Source of the DNA: Lentisphaerota bacterium
Lineage (GTDB): Bacteria > Verrucomicrobiota > Lentisphaeria > Victivallales > Victivallaceae
Direction: 5' to 3'
NCBI GenBank assembly: GCA_015061815.1
Contig: SUVW01000005.1
Coordinates: 1-64,000, forward strand
Length of the DNA stretch: 64,000 nt
Part shown: positions 44,423 through 53,469 of the stretch, in pieces
How positions within the stretch are numbered: the stretch's first letter is position 1
How the letters are laid out: each line of letters begins with the position of its first letter
Position numbers and translations under genes: made by a program
The notes under the pieces: model-generated
What the model saw: only the letters and a program-made list of their open reading frames with translations
Databases searched by the model: none
Told to the model about the DNA's origin: nothing

Positions 44423-44935
44423 TTAAATTGTTCCATCAAAAGAAACTTCAAGGAGTCCCAGATAACTGCCGGTTATTGAAATATTGACTTCCACCGTGTC
44501 AAATTTCCTGTCCCCGGAGAGGGCAACCGTCAGTTTTTCCCGGTTCTTTTCTCCGGCGGGCAGGGCGTATGGATGGTTGAAGTCTTTGGTGCCAAGCAGA
44601 ATTTTATTCTCGCCGTCAATTCCATAAACCTTTACCGTTTTCCAGCCGAAACTGCGTGGGCCGCGAAAGATATCGAAATTGACCGCATTAAGCTGAGCAG
44701 GAGTTTTCAGTTTGAATACGATCGTTCCGTCCTTGATCCGGGAAGCTTTATAATCCAGTACCACCGGTTCTTTATCAATAATGCCATTGGTCAGCCGGAT
44801 GAAGTTGTCATCATTGTAACGATTGCGCTTATCCGCAAGAGATTTGATATCAAACTTATATGATTCCACCGGAATTGTTTCCGCGCTCACTTGTCCGGCG
44901 GCAATCAAAACGGCAATGAACATGAATTTACGCAT
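44423..44935 (-). CDS. Small secreted beta-sandwich protein, paralogue of the giant protein's first domain
   Basis: 170 residues from ATG 44935 (GGGAG nine bases upstream; a TTG at 44962 is in frame but less likely). The signal peptide MRKFMFIAVLIAAGQVSA is clear. The mature chain is one domain that aligns with the N-terminal domain of the 1736-residue neighbour: FDIFRGPRSFG, VYGIDGENKILLG and NHPYALPAGEKN against FELFRGPRSFG, FFGIDGKRKIPLA and KHPYNLPAGEKN. The fold is of the discoidin or carbohydrate-binding type, so sugar binding is inferred. It lies 26 bp before the giant gene. Confidence 0.75.
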   Translation of the reverse strand: MRKFMFIAVLIAAGQVSAETIPVESYKFDIKSLADKRNRYNDDNFIRLTNGIIDKEPVVLDYKASRIKDGTIVFKLKTPAQLNAVNFDIFRGPRSFGWKTVKVYGIDGENKILLGTKDFNHPYALPAGEKNREKLTVALSGDRKFDTVEVNISITGSYLGLLEVSFDGTI

Positions 44936-44958
44936 GACTTTTTTCTCCCATTGATTTA

Positions 44959-45684
44959 TCAATACATACTGTCAGTAACATTACCGGCTCCGGCCCAGAA
45001 ACTGGAGTTGTAAGCACTGGCGTGATAGCCTGAAGTAACTCCTGTCCCTGAATGAGGAGCTTGCTGATTGTTGAGACAAGAAACATGTCCGTCTGCCCAC
45101 AAGAAAGTGGCTGTTTGGTTGTGGCGGAATCCCTTGTCGTATTTTTCCGGAGTATTTCTACCTTCCAGATTATATTTCAGTTTTGGATAGGTACTATCTT
45201 GCCACATCATGCATTTACTTGCATTTTTTACTCTGACTATTTTTACGCCACGTTCCGGAAAAAAGCTGTTATATCCTAAAGTGTAATAAGTGGATGATAA
45301 ATCAGGACTTGCCGCAGAAGGGCATGCCAGACTGGAACGATTATTTTCTTTTATTGCACCAAGTCCGACATCATTTGCATCCGAGGTCATGCTGATATAT
45401 TGGGCCAAACGCGCTCCTGATGCAGTAGATGTTGAATGCAGACCGTCATATAAAGGAATATAATCATCGAAATCTTTGAAATACATTAACATTGCACTCC
45501 CCAATTGCTTGAAGTTGTTCAGACAACTGGCGGAACGTCCGCGTTCACGGGCGGAGTTGAGAGCAGGGAGCAAAATTGCTGCTAAAATTGCGATGATGGC
45601 GATTACAACCAGCAGCTCAATGAGGGTGAAGCCGTACGGCTTCTTCATCTGACCAGATGAAGAAATAATGTGTTTCGGATGCAT
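44959..45684 (-). CDS. Prepilin-like protein (type II secretion/pilin N-terminus, H-x-DG domain)
   Basis: 241 residues. The prepilin peptidase site is [13 protein letters not shown], cleaved after Gly, followed by the hydrophobic helix. The C-terminus has [19 protein letters not shown], the H-x9-DG pattern found in many Planctomycetes and Lentisphaerota prepilin-like (DUF1559-type) proteins. In such genomes these exist in large numbers, often beside sugar-degrading genes, with unproven function. AAGGAGG precedes the start. It is 25 bp downstream of the SGNH hydrolase gene and 23 bp before the small beta-sandwich gene. Confidence 0.85.
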   Translation of the reverse strand: MHPKHIISSSGQMKKPYGFTLIELLVVIAIIAILAAILLPALNSARERGRSASCLNNFKQLGSAMLMYFKDFDDYIPLYDGLHSTSTASGARLAQYISMTSDANDVGLGAIKENNRSSLACPSAASPDLSSTYYTLGYNSFFPERGVKIVRVKNASKCMMWQDSTYPKLKYNLEGRNTPEKYDKGFRHNQTATFLWADGHVSCLNNQQAPHSGTGVTSGYHASAYNSSFWAGAGNVTDSMY

Positions 45685-45709
45685 GATTTTTCCTCCTTGT
45701 TTTATGGCA

Positions 45710-47209
45710 TTATTTTATGCCGGTTAAAAACTTCAAAACGATTTCAGCCATGAGCTGATGACCTTTCAGTGAGAGGTGGACCCCGTCATCCGGCACATTC
45801 AAGCTCTGCGGGTCAGCTGAAGTACGGAAAACTTCTCCGGCATTGATGAAATATGCCCGGTGATCCTGGGCGGCCTGCTTCATTTTTCCGGTGAGATCTG
45901 CTGTCGGTTCCGGATGGCCGAAAAGGTTGTGGTTGGCCTTTTTTGCCACTTTCGGTTCTGCCAGAGCCAGTTGGTATGGCAGGAAGCTGTCCAGCGGCGA
46001 AATGAATACGATATCTGCTTCCGGAGCGCGTTTTTTCAATTCAGCAATGATATCATCCATAAGTTTGCGCTGCTGATTACGCGGGGTATGGGTATCTTTG
46101 TATCCGCTGGCGAAGCTCACTTTGCAGTCATTGCCGCCGATAAAAATGAAAATCATATCCGGCATCACTTTGAAAAGATCTTTGTACATTTCCGGGCGGT
46201 TGATTTTTCCCCCGGTCAACCGGGTGTAGATTTTGCCCAGAGTGTCGCCGCCGACTCCGGCATTGCGGAAACTCCATTTTTCCGGCAGATATGCTCCGAC
46301 TATACTCGGATAGTTCCGTCCCCGGTCGTAATCAGAGAGGCTGTCGCCCAGAAACAGCAGATGTTTTTTGCCGGTCAATTGTTTGCTGTATGCCGCATAT
46401 TTCTGTAATTTTTCTTCCGGAACGATGGTGGCAAAAAAGCTGTTTTTCACTCCGGTTTCCGGATCAGATACCGCCATTCTCATACCATCGCTTGCAGCAT
46501 TGGAAACTTTGAATGTATACTTATAAATACCGTTTTTATCCGTGATGATCTCTTTTCTTTCCGGCGGAGTGTACCCGGCCAGCAGAGTTTGGCCGCAATA
46601 AAGATCAACAGTCAATTTCTGTTCCGGTCTGTCAGTAACAATGTCAACTGTAACAGTTTCTCCGTGACGGACAACGGCACACTCCGGTTTGAATACAATG
46701 GAAAACGCATTGCGGTCAAGATAGTAAAAGCTGGTATCATCCACTTCGACATCTCCATTGACACAGATGCTCAATTTATCATGGAAGACCGTAAAGCGAT
46801 CCGGCTCCTGAAGTTCAAAATCAAAATTCTGAAATTTACCGGTCAATTTGTAAATGCCGCTTTTATATTCGGTCAATTCCACCGCATTGCCTGCCAGCAT
46901 TTTTCTTGCTCTGACAGTCAGAGAAATTTCGCCGTTGCCCCGGGCTTTGACACGGAAACGGAATACCCGGTTGGCCGGCATGGCACATTGCGGATCGGCA
47001 TGTTCCAGATTGCCAAGATCGAAGTAATGGGAAATTTTTCCATTGCGGAATGCTGCGATACCTTTTTCGACTTTGTAATTACCTTTCCCTTCATAATGCC
47101 AATGAAGTTCTCCATTGCTGAAAGCGGAGTTGTTGATGAGGTTGACTTCTCTGGAGTAGGCAGTCAGAGATAAGCATGACAATGCTGCGGCACAAATGGC
47201 TTTTTTCAT
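45710..47209 (-). CDS. Secreted SGNH/GDSL hydrolase with N-terminal binding domain
   Basis: 499 residues with a signal peptide ([19 protein letters not shown]). Residues 22-170 look like a jelly-roll carbohydrate-binding domain, and 175-270 an Ig-like domain. The SGNH domain starts near 285: block [13 protein letters not shown] with the nucleophile Ser, block [10 protein letters not shown], block [10 protein letters not shown], block [13 protein letters not shown] with Asp and His. Likely an acetyl or other esterase on a polysaccharide. It overlaps the repressor gene by 4 bp (ATGA). Confidence 0.83.
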   Translation of the reverse strand: MKKAICAAALSCLSLTAYSREVNLINNSAFSNGELHWHYEGKGNYKVEKGIAAFRNGKISHYFDLGNLEHADPQCAMPANRVFRFRVKARGNGEISLTVRARKMLAGNAVELTEYKSGIYKLTGKFQNFDFELQEPDRFTVFHDKLSICVNGDVEVDDTSFYYLDRNAFSIVFKPECAVVRHGETVTVDIVTDRPEQKLTVDLYCGQTLLAGYTPPERKEIITDKNGIYKYTFKVSNAASDGMRMAVSDPETGVKNSFFATIVPEEKLQKYAAYSKQLTGKKHLLFLGDSLSDYDRGRNYPSIVGAYLPEKWSFRNAGVGGDTLGKIYTRLTGGKINRPEMYKDLFKVMPDMIFIFIGGNDCKVSFASGYKDTHTPRNQQRKLMDDIIAELKKRAPEADIVFISPLDSFLPYQLALAEPKVAKKANHNLFGHPEPTADLTGKMKQAAQDHRAYFINAGEVFRTSADPQSLNVPDDGVHLSLKGHQLMAEIVLKFLTGIK

Positions 47210-48366
47210 TTTTTACACTCTCCTATGGTTTTATTCGGATAAAATTCTGCCGGGATACCCCGGTGGATCACGGTGTTTGGTTTGCCGTTGTTGTATATAT
47301 TCCAGATGACTTCTACGAGTTCTTTTCCCAGATCGGTACGTGAATAACTTACTGATGCGAGCAACCCGTCGGTATCATTGTCGTAACCGATGAGCGAAAC
47401 ATCCTCCGGAATGGAGAAACCTTTGCGTTTAAGACAATCATAAATAAACATCCCGGTGTAGTCGTTTTGGCTCCAAATCGCCCGGGGAGGGGAGTGACGG
47501 GAAAATAACATATCCAGTTTGCAGGATAATTCCCGGGAGAGTTGATCTTTTTCACAGTGGAAAGACTCAATGCTTATTACTTCCGGGGTGATGCCGTATT
47601 CCGGAGCCAGAGCGTACAGGACCGAACCGCGTTTTGCCGCCGAGGAGTAGAACATGTGTGAAGCAAATTTCCAATCGCAGATGGCAAGTTTGCGGTGTCC
47701 GTGATCCCGCAGAGCCGATAACATTTTCCGGAAACCGGGAATACAGTCATCGACCACACTGCTGACCAGATTGTCTTTCGTGTTGCCTTGAACCAGCACT
47801 TGCGGTATACCGGAAAGGTGGGACAATTCCTCAAAAACCGGATCAATGTTTCTGTAAGTACGTGGTCCGAAGTTGATTATGCCGATGGAGCGCATAAGAT
47901 TTTTTTCGATCCAGAAGTTGATCTCTTCTTTAGATGCATTTATTGGCGGTTGAACGACGATGTTGGTGGAAATGCCCAACAGCGAAGCATGATCCAGCAG
48001 ACTGCCGAAAATTTCAAAACTCTGCTTGGTAAATTCCTTGAATAATTCTGTCGCTTTCTGATGCATTATCAGCGAGATCATCGGAAACGGTTTGCGGAAA
48101 AGCTGTTTGGCTTCCGGGCCGATTACGATCGAACGGCAGTTGCGGTACGCAAATATCTGTTTTTCCAACAGTTCTGCATAAGCCTGACGCACGGTGTTGC
48201 GGTGCAGTTTCAGCGTTTCAGCCAACTGCCTTTCTGATATGACCGGAGTTCCGGGGTCCGGACGGAAACGGGAAATGTTCCTGGATATTTCCGATACGAT
48301 TTGTGACCATACCGGAGTCGGCAGGGACGGATCAAATTTTATTTGCCATGAAAATGTTTTATTCAT
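47206..48366 (-). CDS. GntR-HTH/LacI-sensor transcriptional regulator
   Basis: 386 residues. Residues 10-85 form a winged helix of GntR type (SERQLAETLKLHRNTVRQAYAELLEKQ, quoted as SERQLAETL and RNTVRQAYAELL). The rest is a LacI-type periplasmic-binding-like sensor with SLIGYDNDTDGLLASVSYSR near the end, as in CcpA/LacI proteins. It most likely represses the cluster it heads and is released by a sugar. An inverted repeat (48395-48410) over its own -10 is a fitting operator. Confidence 0.88.
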   Translation of the reverse strand: MNKTFSWQIKFDPSLPTPVWSQIVSEISRNISRFRPDPGTPVISERQLAETLKLHRNTVRQAYAELLEKQIFAYRNCRSIVIGPEAKQLFRKPFPMISLIMHQKATELFKEFTKQSFEIFGSLLDHASLLGISTNIVVQPPINASKEEINFWIEKNLMRSIGIINFGPRTYRNIDPVFEELSHLSGIPQVLVQGNTKDNLVSSVVDDCIPGFRKMLSALRDHGHRKLAICDWKFASHMFYSSAAKRGSVLYALAPEYGITPEVISIESFHCEKDQLSRELSCKLDMLFSRHSPPRAIWSQNDYTGMFIYDCLKRKGFSIPEDVSLIGYDNDTDGLLASVSYSRTDLGKELVEVIWNIYNNGKPNTVIHRGIPAEFYPNKTIGECKK

Positions 48367-48394
48367 AAAGAACCTGATATCGTTTTTTTATGTT

Positions 48395-48410
48395 GTACAC
48401 ACTAATGTAC
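48395..48410 (-). promoter_or_regulatory. Candidate operator of the repressor gene
   Basis: Inverted repeat GTACA-N6-TGTAC overlapping the -10 of the repressor promoter, the place expected for autorepression. Confidence 0.5.
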
Positions 48411-48432
48411 CACTTTAAAACGGCAATGTCAA
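48404..48432 (-). promoter_or_regulatory. Promoter of the glycan cluster
   Basis: On the minus strand, TTGACA (48427-48432), 17-bp spacer, TACATT (48404-48409), about 38 bp before the repressor start. Confidence 0.7.
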
Positions 48433-48523
48433 GTCTGGATAAAAAAATTTTTGCAAAAAAATGTGTGCGTTGAAATCGCTTTGAGGTAAGTCCCCTCTTG
48501 CAACAGTTTCAGAATCAGGCCAC

Positions 48524-48570
48524 AAAAAAGGGGCGTTGCTCACCTTTCTTTAAGGTACAGCAACAGCCCC
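48524..48570 (-). terminator. Intrinsic terminator of paaK
   Basis: Stem GGGGCGTTGCT (48530-48540) against AGCAACAGCCCC (48559-48570) with an inner ACCTT/AAGGT stem, followed on the minus strand by six T. Confidence 0.88.
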
Positions 48571-48589
48571 GGATATATCAGGATGTTAT

Positions 48590-49909
48590 TCAACCGATTT
48601 GAGTACGCTTGTCGATCACCCGTTTTGCTTTGCCTTCACTGCGGGCAATTGTTTGCGGTGCAACGAGTTTGACCTTTATTCTCAAGCCGATGACCGATTC
48701 AATGGCTTTGGAGATGTTTTTCTGGAGCGATTCAAGAATTTTTACCTGATCCGAGAATGCTTCCTGACTGATCTCTACATCCACTTCAATATTATCCATA
48801 CCGTTTTCGGTGGTGAGGATGATCAAATAATTCGCAGTCACTCCCGGAACGGTCAGCAGGGCCGATTCGATCTGCGACGGGAATACATTCACTCCGCGAA
48901 TGATGAACATATCATCACTGCGGGCGGATATCCGGTCGATCCTGCGGATGGTACGGCCGCATTTGCACGGTTCGGCGATGATTCTGGTCAGATCCCGGGT
49001 GCGGTAACGGATCATAGGCATGGCATATTTGCTCAAAGTGGTAAGCACCAATTCCCCGAATTCTCCATCCGGCAGTACCTCACCGGTATCCGGATCGATG
49101 ATTTCCGGATAGAAGTGATCTTCAAAAACATGCATTCCGCTGTGTTCAGTACATTCGATCGCCACGCCGGGGCCGATGATCTCTGACAGGCCGTAAATAT
49201 CAAATGCTTCGATCCCGGCTCCTTTTTCCAGTTGTTCACGCATTCCCTGTGACCAGGGTTCGGCTCCGAAAATTCCCACCCGGATCGGGAGTTCGCGCAT
49301 GTCAATGCCTGATTGCGCCGCCTGTTCGATAAGATGGAGGAAGTAACTCGGAGTACAGCAGACTCCGGTAACTCCGAAATCCCGCATCAGCATGACTTGC
49401 CGCTGGGTATTGCCCACCGAGGCCGGAACCACTGTCGCTCCGAGAGCTTCACTGCCGCAGTGCGCTCCCAGACCGCCGGTGAATAAACCGTAGCCGTAAG
49501 CCACCTGAATAATATCATTTTTGCTCAATCCGGCTCCGGCCAGCCCCCGCTTCATCACCTCTGCCCAGACATCCAGATCCTCTTTGGTGTAAGCTACCAC
49601 GATAGGTTTGCCGGTCGTGCCGCTTGAAGCATGAAGACGGACCACTTCACTCATAGGAACTGCACACAACCCGAAAGGATAGGTGTCACGGAGATCGACC
49701 TTTTTGGAAAACGGCAATTTGCTGATATCTGCCAAAGTTTCAATATCAGACGGCTTGAGATTTTTTTCGTTCATGCGGTTGCGGAAAAATTCCACATTAT
49801 TATAGGCATGCGCGACGATTTTCTGCAGCCGCATCAACTGTAATTCCCGCAATTTTTCTACCGGCATAAAATCTGAAGCACAGCAGCACTCTTTAATTTC
49901 ATTATTCAT
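48590..49909 (-). CDS. paaK: Phenylacetate-CoA ligase
   Basis: 439 residues, a member of the adenylate-forming family. LHASSGTTGKPIVVAYT is the P-loop-like AMP-binding motif, followed by VAYGYGLFTGGLGAH, IYGLSEIIGPG and YRTRDLTRI, all typical of PaaK. It activates phenylacetate or a related aryl acid with ATP and CoA. No other phenylacetate genes are nearby. It is monocistronic, with its own promoter and terminator. Confidence 0.9.
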   Translation of the reverse strand: MNNEIKECCCASDFMPVEKLRELQLMRLQKIVAHAYNNVEFFRNRMNEKNLKPSDIETLADISKLPFSKKVDLRDTYPFGLCAVPMSEVVRLHASSGTTGKPIVVAYTKEDLDVWAEVMKRGLAGAGLSKNDIIQVAYGYGLFTGGLGAHCGSEALGATVVPASVGNTQRQVMLMRDFGVTGVCCTPSYFLHLIEQAAQSGIDMRELPIRVGIFGAEPWSQGMREQLEKGAGIEAFDIYGLSEIIGPGVAIECTEHSGMHVFEDHFYPEIIDPDTGEVLPDGEFGELVLTTLSKYAMPMIRYRTRDLTRIIAEPCKCGRTIRRIDRISARSDDMFIIRGVNVFPSQIESALLTVPGVTANYLIILTTENGMDNIEVDVEISQEAFSDQVKILESLQKNISKAIESVIGLRIKVKLVAPQTIARSEGKAKRVIDKRTQIG

Positions 49910-49950
49910 TTTTTTCCCCGTTTCGATTTTACATGCAGTTACATTTTTTA

Positions 49951-49979
49951 AATATAACGCAAAAATTATATGATTGCAA
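49951..49979 (-). promoter_or_regulatory. Promoter of paaK
   Basis: On the minus strand, TTGCAA (49974-49979), 17-bp spacer, TATATT (49951-49956), identical hexamers to the CE15 promoter. Confidence 0.65.
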
Positions 49980-49987
49980 GCGATGAA

Positions 49988-50578
49988 TCATTGCTTTTTA
50001 TTCAAAAGATATTTCCGGTAATGGCTCATTATTTCGCTGACATATTTTCTGGTGGCCGGAAAATCGATTTTTTTTATCACATCACCGTTGGTTGTACGCG
50101 GTTTCCACCGTTCGGCATTTTTTCTTCCGGCATTATATTCAGCCAGAGCCAATTCCCGATAGCAACGGTAATTTTTCCAGTATCCGGCAGCTCTGGCCAG
50201 ATACCAGCAGCCGATATCCAGATTGGTTTTTATATCAAACAACTCCCGTTTTGACGGCATCGGACACTTTTTTATCCGAGCCCATTCCGCAACAGCTCCC
50301 TGGGGGAGTATTTGCATCAACCCTATTTCCCCGGCTCCGCCGACCGCATTTTTATCGAAGCCGCTTTCCCGGCGGATCAAAGCACGTATCAGTTCCGGAG
50401 GCAGCTGATATTTTTTTGCGGCATAAGCGATTTCTTCCGCGTATAAAGTGTCATCTATAAAAAGAGGTCTGCTGTTTCTGACACGTTCAGATAAGATCAG
50501 ATATGCCAATATGGTCAAAACGGCCAGAACTGCTATCCGGATGCACCATGCGCCGATTGCAGATTTTGATTTTTTCAT
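49988..50578 (-). CDS. Lytic transglycosylase (SLT domain)
   Basis: 196 residues with an N-terminal membrane anchor (residues 10-27). The SLT domain shows LPPELIRALIRRESGFD with the catalytic Glu near residue 70, GGAGEIGLMQILP and LALAEYNAGRKNAERW. It cleaves peptidoglycan in the periplasm. Length and organisation resemble MltE/Slt-type small enzymes. It overlaps the preceding secreted-protein gene by 4 bp in the aspS transcript. Confidence 0.9.
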   Translation of the reverse strand: MKKSKSAIGAWCIRIAVLAVLTILAYLILSERVRNSRPLFIDDTLYAEEIAYAAKKYQLPPELIRALIRRESGFDKNAVGGAGEIGLMQILPQGAVAEWARIKKCPMPSKRELFDIKTNLDIGCWYLARAAGYWKNYRCYRELALAEYNAGRKNAERWKPRTTNGDVIKKIDFPATRKYVSEIMSHYRKYLLNKKQ

Positions 50579-51456
50579 CTGACCGCCTCCCGGAAAGAGC
50601 TGATCTCATCATGCAGTATCCGGGCAACCACCCGGATTACCGGTTGAATATCCCGGGTGGAAAAATTCAAATGGCGGTCATTGCGTTTCAATTGCATGGC
50701 TTTGACAGCAGCAATGGATTCATCGGTATTTATCTGATATTTCTGCCGCAGCAGTAGCGGGACTGCATGACGGAAAAACAATTCTGCCGCCAGAGCAGAA
50801 AAAGAATCGCGGCAGATCAATCTTCCGTGCAGCCGCAAATTTTGGGAAAAATCTTTTTCCAGAGCAAATTCAAAATAGCATAAATCTTTGAGAAATTCTT
50901 TTTTACTTTCCGGTACTCCGACACCCCAGAGCAATAATCCATTCCGGCGGGGCAGGTATGGGGCCGCCCGGCAACCGTCTGAAGCAGGAATCTCCGGTAA
51001 AGTGCAGCGTGGCGGAAAAGAGGTGTAAATACCAAGAGTGTCAGCCTTCAATCTGACCATGCGGATATTGCGACGGTCATCAGCCTGACCTTTGATATAA
51101 TAAACATTTTCCGGCAAAACAAGTTGTCGGGTGTAACTGCGGCACAATTTTTCCACCGTGTCTGCGGGGGCAAATTTTCCCAGTATCATCCGGCGTCTGC
51201 CGTTGTGGTCACCGGCGGCGATGAGATATTGAAGTTGTCCGGCGATTTTGCCGCATGCATCAAGCAGTGGAGAAAATTCAATGATATCAATGGAGTGTTG
51301 ACGCAGAGCTGCGAAATCTGCTCCGGCAACCATTGCGCTGTGTGCCGGAAGCAGTCCGGTCAATTCTGCAGCATTTCCCCAAACAGAGAACAACGACAGT
51401 GAGAACACTGTCGTTGCGAAAGTTTTTAAGAGTTTTATTTTTCCTGAAAAACGCAT
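50575..51456 (-). CDS. Hypothetical secreted protein
   Basis: 293 residues with a signal peptide (about 1-31, ending VWGNAA). The mature chain begins LTGLLPAHSAMVAGADFAALRQ, a start shared in general form by DUF3352-like proteins of PVC bacteria, but no domain can be named with confidence. It shares one base with the aspS stop (TGATG) and overlaps the transglycosylase gene, so translation is likely coupled. Confidence 0.6.
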   Translation of the reverse strand: MRFSGKIKLLKTFATTVFSLSLFSVWGNAAELTGLLPAHSAMVAGADFAALRQHSIDIIEFSPLLDACGKIAGQLQYLIAAGDHNGRRRMILGKFAPADTVEKLCRSYTRQLVLPENVYYIKGQADDRRNIRMVRLKADTLGIYTSFPPRCTLPEIPASDGCRAAPYLPRRNGLLLWGVGVPESKKEFLKDLCYFEFALEKDFSQNLRLHGRLICRDSFSALAAELFFRHAVPLLLRQKYQINTDESIAAVKAMQLKRNDRHLNFSTRDIQPVIRVVARILHDEISSFREAVR

Positions 51457-53246
51457 CAGGCGTTCTCCTGGGATTTCTCCTGCTTTTTGGGAAGCTTGAC
51501 TTCGATATGCAGTTCGCGAAGCTGTTTCAAAGTTACTTCACTGGGAGCATTCATCATCAAATCTTCAGCCTGCTGATTGAACGGGAATGCGATTACTTCG
51601 CGGATATTCGGCTCATCAGCCAACAGCATTACCAACCGGTCAACTCCCGGAGCAATACCGCCGTGCGGGGGCGCACCCAGTTTGAAGGCATTGATCATGC
51701 CGCCGAATTTCTGATCGACAGTTTCCGGACCGTAACCAGCGATTTCAAATGCCCGGTACATGATTTCCGGACGGTGGTTGCGGATCGCGCCGCTGGAAAG
51801 CTCAACGCCGTTGCATACGATATCGTACTGCCATGCCAGAATATCCAGAGGAGCTTTGTTGTTGAGGGCATCCATCCCTCCCTGGGGCATGGAAAACGGG
51901 TTGTGAGAGAAGATGATCTCTCCGGTCTCTTCGTCCTCTTCAAACATCGGAAAGTCGACGATCCAGCAGAATTTGAATTCATTCTGGTCGATCAATTCCA
52001 ACCGGCGTCCCAATTCCGGGATCACTGCACCGCCGATCTTGCAGGCGGCTTTCTCTTTATCCGCGAGGAAGAAGAGAGCATCGCCGTCTTCAACTTTTCC
52101 GGCAGCTTTCAAGCCGTCGATAACTTCGCGGGAGAGGAATTTGACGATCGGGCTTTTTTCTCCACCGTCGCTCCAGATGATATAGGCCATTCCTTTGGCA
52201 CCGTTTTCCTGGGCAAAGGCGATCATGTCATCGAAAAATTTGCGCGGCTTACCGGCAACTTTCGGAGCTTTGATGGCCCGGACAACTCCGCCGTTGGCAA
52301 CGGTGGAAGCAAAAGCTTTGAATTCGCTGTCCCGGAAAAATTCAGAAACATCTATCATTTCCAGCGGGTTGCGCAAGTCAGGTTTATCAGAACCGAAACG
52401 GCTGATCGCCTCCCGGTAAGGAATGCGGACGAAAGGTTCGGTGGAAAACTTCTTGGTGGAAAACTTTTTCAGAATATCCTGCAGAAGTCCTTCGACCACT
52501 GCAAAAATCTGATCCTGATCCACGAAGCTCATTTCAATGTCAAGCTGATAAAATTCTCCGGGACTGCGGTCTGCCCGGGCATCTTCATCCCGGAAACACG
52601 GTGCGATCTGGAAGTAACGGTCAAAACCGGATACCATCAGCAGCTGTTTGAATTGCTGCGGTGCCTGGGGCAGGGCGTAGAATTTGCCCGGATGCAGGCG
52701 GGAGGGAACCAGATAATCGCGGGCTCCTTCCGGACTGCTGGCGGTCAGGATCGGGGTTTGAAATTCGGTGAATCCGACCCCGGTCATATATGCCCGGATC
52801 GCGGCGATCACTTTGCTGCGCAGCAAAATATTGTTGTGCAGTTTTTCTTTGCGCAAGTCAAGGAAGCGGTATTTCAAGCGCATCGCTTCCGGAGCGTTGT
52901 CATCTTTGGCCACCTGAAACGGCAGCACATCTGCTTCGCCGAGCATCTCCATGCCGGTGGCAGAAACTTCGATCTCACCGGTGGCAAGTTTCGGATTGAC
53001 AGTCCCTTCTGCCCGTTCGACAACGATACCGTCAAACTGTACCACACTTTCCACCCGCCATTTATCCAGAGCCTGGTAGAAATCACGCTCCGGATCGATC
53101 ACGATCTGGGTCAGACCGTAGTTGTCCCGCAGGTCGATGAATATTACTCCGCCATGATCACGGACACTGTGGATCCATCCGGATACCCGGACGTTTTTGC
53201 CGGCATCTGCTTTACGCAGCTCTCCGCAAGTATGAGTACGATACAT
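51456..53246 (-). CDS. aspS: Aspartate-tRNA ligase, probably non-discriminating type
   Basis: 596 residues with the anticodon-binding OB fold, a class II core ([19 protein letters not shown] as motif 2; [13 protein letters not shown] as motif 3) and the bacterial GAD insertion. In the OB fold the sequence [13 protein letters not shown] has His where discriminating enzymes have Leu (E. coli RDLGS). This residue is associated with AspRS enzymes that also charge tRNA-Asn, which would need an amidotransferase for Asn-tRNA. Promoter at 53295-53303. Confidence 0.95.
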   Translation of the reverse strand: MYRTHTCGELRKADAGKNVRVSGWIHSVRDHGGVIFIDLRDNYGLTQIVIDPERDFYQALDKWRVESVVQFDGIVVERAEGTVNPKLATGEIEVSATGMEMLGEADVLPFQVAKDDNAPEAMRLKYRFLDLRKEKLHNNILLRSKVIAAIRAYMTGVGFTEFQTPILTASSPEGARDYLVPSRLHPGKFYALPQAPQQFKQLLMVSGFDRYFQIAPCFRDEDARADRSPGEFYQLDIEMSFVDQDQIFAVVEGLLQDILKKFSTKKFSTEPFVRIPYREAISRFGSDKPDLRNPLEMIDVSEFFRDSEFKAFASTVANGGVVRAIKAPKVAGKPRKFFDDMIAFAQENGAKGMAYIIWSDGGEKSPIVKFLSREVIDGLKAAGKVEDGDALFFLADKEKAACKIGGAVIPELGRRLELIDQNEFKFCWIVDFPMFEEDEETGEIIFSHNPFSMPQGGMDALNNKAPLDILAWQYDIVCNGVELSSGAIRNHRPEIMYRAFEIAGYGPETVDQKFGGMINAFKLGAPPHGGIAPGVDRLVMLLADEPNIREVIAFPFNQQAEDLMMNAPSEVTLKQLRELHIEVKLPKKQEKSQENA

Positions 53247-53294
53247 AATTTAAAAATCCTCACTTTATATGTTGTTGTATAACAAAATCGTTAT

Positions 53295-53303
53295 AATATA
53301 GCA
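53295..53303 (-). promoter_or_regulatory. Extended -10 promoter element of aspS
   Basis: On the minus strand, TGC-TATATT, the same extended -10 as for the ClC gene. No good -35 hexamer is seen at 16-18 bp. Confidence 0.4.
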
Positions 53304-53401
53304 CGGCAAGAGCAAATTTTCATCCCGCGAAGATGAAAATCCGTAAAAAAAAACAATTTTAATCTGTTTTTTTGAAGATGATTTCAAAAATCACCGCCGG
53401 A

Positions 53402-53441
53402 TAAAAAGCGTCCATTCCGCATGATCACAGGAATGGACGCT
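53402..53441 (-). terminator. Intrinsic terminator of the response regulator-HNH-PutP operon
   Basis: AGCGTCCATTCC (53407-53418) pairs perfectly with GGAATGGACGCT (53430-53441), followed on the minus strand by five T. It lies about 29 bp beyond the putP stop. Confidence 0.9.
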
Positions 53442-53469
53442 GAAAACAAAACTGAAAAACAGCTTATTT

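Noticed and set aside
51333-53282. Plus-strand open frame of 649 codons opposite aspS
   Set aside because: A long antisense frame caused by codon bias; aspS on the minus strand has all family motifs.
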